A stretch of DNA of 64,000 nt from contig OZ023180.1 in NCBI GenBank assembly GCA_963995505.1, forward strand, positions 16,878,689 to 16,942,688, in the 5' to 3' direction. The stretch is from Hypericum androsaemum (Eukaryota > Streptophyta > Magnoliopsida > Malpighiales > Hypericaceae). A program made the translations under genes and the position numbers. How positions within the stretch are numbered: position 1 is the stretch's first letter; every line of letters begins with the position of its first letter. A model generated the notes under the pieces. The model saw only the letters and a program-made list of their open reading frames with translations. It had not been told where the DNA came from and searched no databases. Of the stretch, positions 63,111 to 64,000 are shown one piece after another.

Positions 63111-63454
63111 TTCCTTAGATGGACCAAATGTTCTTCTACTCGCTAATTGGCCTAGCACCAATGACACTTAAATTTTACTAATTGTACTTTTTGCTCACTT
63201 ATTAGTCCCGAAGTCCTAGTCAATAAACAATTTTGTAACTTCTCTCAATGGTTGCTAACCACTAATTAAGATGTCTCATTAAAGAGTGATTAAGAAGCTA
63301 AACTCGTGGATATTAAAAGAGATCAACAGCATTTCCGCTCATTGATTAGTGAAAACTAAGGCCAATTAGACCAAGAGCCAATCGTTGACACTTCCGCTCG
63401 TCAACTAGGACTCTATGCCATAATCCCAACTACACTCTATTTTTTAAAAAGTTA
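63111..63454. other. Intergenic DNA
   Basis: No gene recognised. Confidence 0.4.
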
Positions 63455-63545
63455 AATATTACACCCAGTTAGGAATCGAATCCTGGACTTCCATCGAGTC
63501 GTTTACGCTTATGTCGTTAGGCCAAATTCTGTTGGCCCCAACTAC
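63455..63545 (-). repeat. Possible SINE head (tRNA-like promoter)
   Basis: On the minus strand 'ttggcctaacgacataag' resembles a pol III A box and 'ggattcgattcc' a B box, about 35 bp apart. The acceptor stem is not complete, so it is not a tRNA gene. The evidence is weak. Confidence 0.35.
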
Positions 63546-63640
63546 ACTCTAATTATTAAGCTTATTCCATGGGATTCATAGTCAATTGTCAAGATTTTTC
63601 ATTAAGAACCAATAAGACTGATAGTTAAATGGTACGTTCC

Positions 63641-63860
63641 CTTTAATGTCTTTTGGTCTAGAGGGTTTAATACAAATCTGCGGTCCCTTATCCGCGTGTT
63701 GTGTTTCGCGTACAATGGATAAATTTACTAAAAAATCCTTTGGTCTAGAGGGATAAATTTAATGTCTTTTGGTCTAGAGGGTTTAATACAAATCTGTGGT
63801 CCCTTATCCGCGTGTTGTGTTTCGCGTACAATGGATAAATTTACTAAAAAAATCCTTATT
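63641..63860. repeat. 116-bp tandem duplication
   Basis: 'gagggtttaatacaaatctg' at 63661 recurs at 63777, and the following 'ggtcccttatccgcgtgttg' and 'tttcgcgtacaatggataaa' recur with the same 116-bp offset. The copies differ by very few bases, so it is recent. Confidence 0.9.
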
Positions 63861-64000
63861 CGTCGATATCCAACTTATTTGTCAATTTTTTAAGTTGAGG
63901 TGCGTACTTTCCATCTGACGCTTCAAATCACGCTCCGGACATCCTTTCAAAAAATTGCAAGGACCGGATTCGAGACCTGCAAAAAGTTTTAGCAAATCTA

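Noticed and set aside
63455..63545. tRNA gene on the minus strand
   Set aside because: A-box and B-box-like text is present but no complete cloverleaf or acceptor stem pairs.

Overview
This window is nuclear DNA from a flowering plant, most likely a eudicot. The genes have many small introns with GT-AG ends. Known plant families are present: 11S seed globulin, DUF761 protein, cytosolic malate dehydrogenase, R2R3-MYB, PIF-type bHLH and mitochondrial CPN60. The AT-rich spaces between them are filled with LTR retrotransposons, LINE remnants, MULE-like and hAT-like elements. There is no sign of bacterial or organellar DNA. I cannot name the species from the sequence alone.

Layout. 1-0.7 kb: 5' end of a plastid aldo-keto reductase gene, minus strand, running off the left edge. 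2.4-11 kb: a large inverted duplication carrying two complete, convergent 11S globulin genes whose transcribed regions are almost identical, with a dead LINE between them. 12.6-19.8 kb: a non-autonomous Gypsy-type LTR element with a foreign solo LTR inside its 5' LTR and a truncated 3' LTR. 19.8-27.0 kb: a degenerate Ty1/copia element on the minus strand that directly abuts it. 28.5-29.0 kb: DUF761 protein. 29.4-30.7 kb: a MULE-type fold-back element with a perfect 9-bp target duplication. 31.4-33.7 kb: cytosolic malate dehydrogenase, seven exons, 332 aa. 35.6-38.2 kb: a hAT-like element, an inverted repeat and a solo LTR. 38.6-39.6 kb: R2R3-MYB gene. 40-46 kb: simple repeats, hAT MITEs and a 0.68-kb near-palindrome. 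48.9-54.7 kb: a PIF1-like bHLH gene whose second intron is swollen by at least three DNA transposons. 55.5-57.8 kb: copia and LINE remnants with a nested hAT MITE. 58.5-62.5 kb: mitochondrial CPN60, 18 exons, 574 aa. The right end has a LINE tail and a short tandem duplication.

The host genes do not form one pathway; they are a normal mixed plant neighbourhood. All exon chains for the globulins, MDH, MYB, PIF1 and CPN60 were read from the sequence and close in frame; only the last PIF1 exon has an ambiguous end. The most unusual points are the gene-converted globulin pair, the TE-packed PIF1 intron, a G-box cluster just upstream of the copia LTR TATA box, an unrecognised ORF in the copia leader, the exact 120-bp coding repeats in the Gypsy element, and a cluster of palindromes in a solo LTR. 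I saw no clear candidate for a wholly new multi-gene system.
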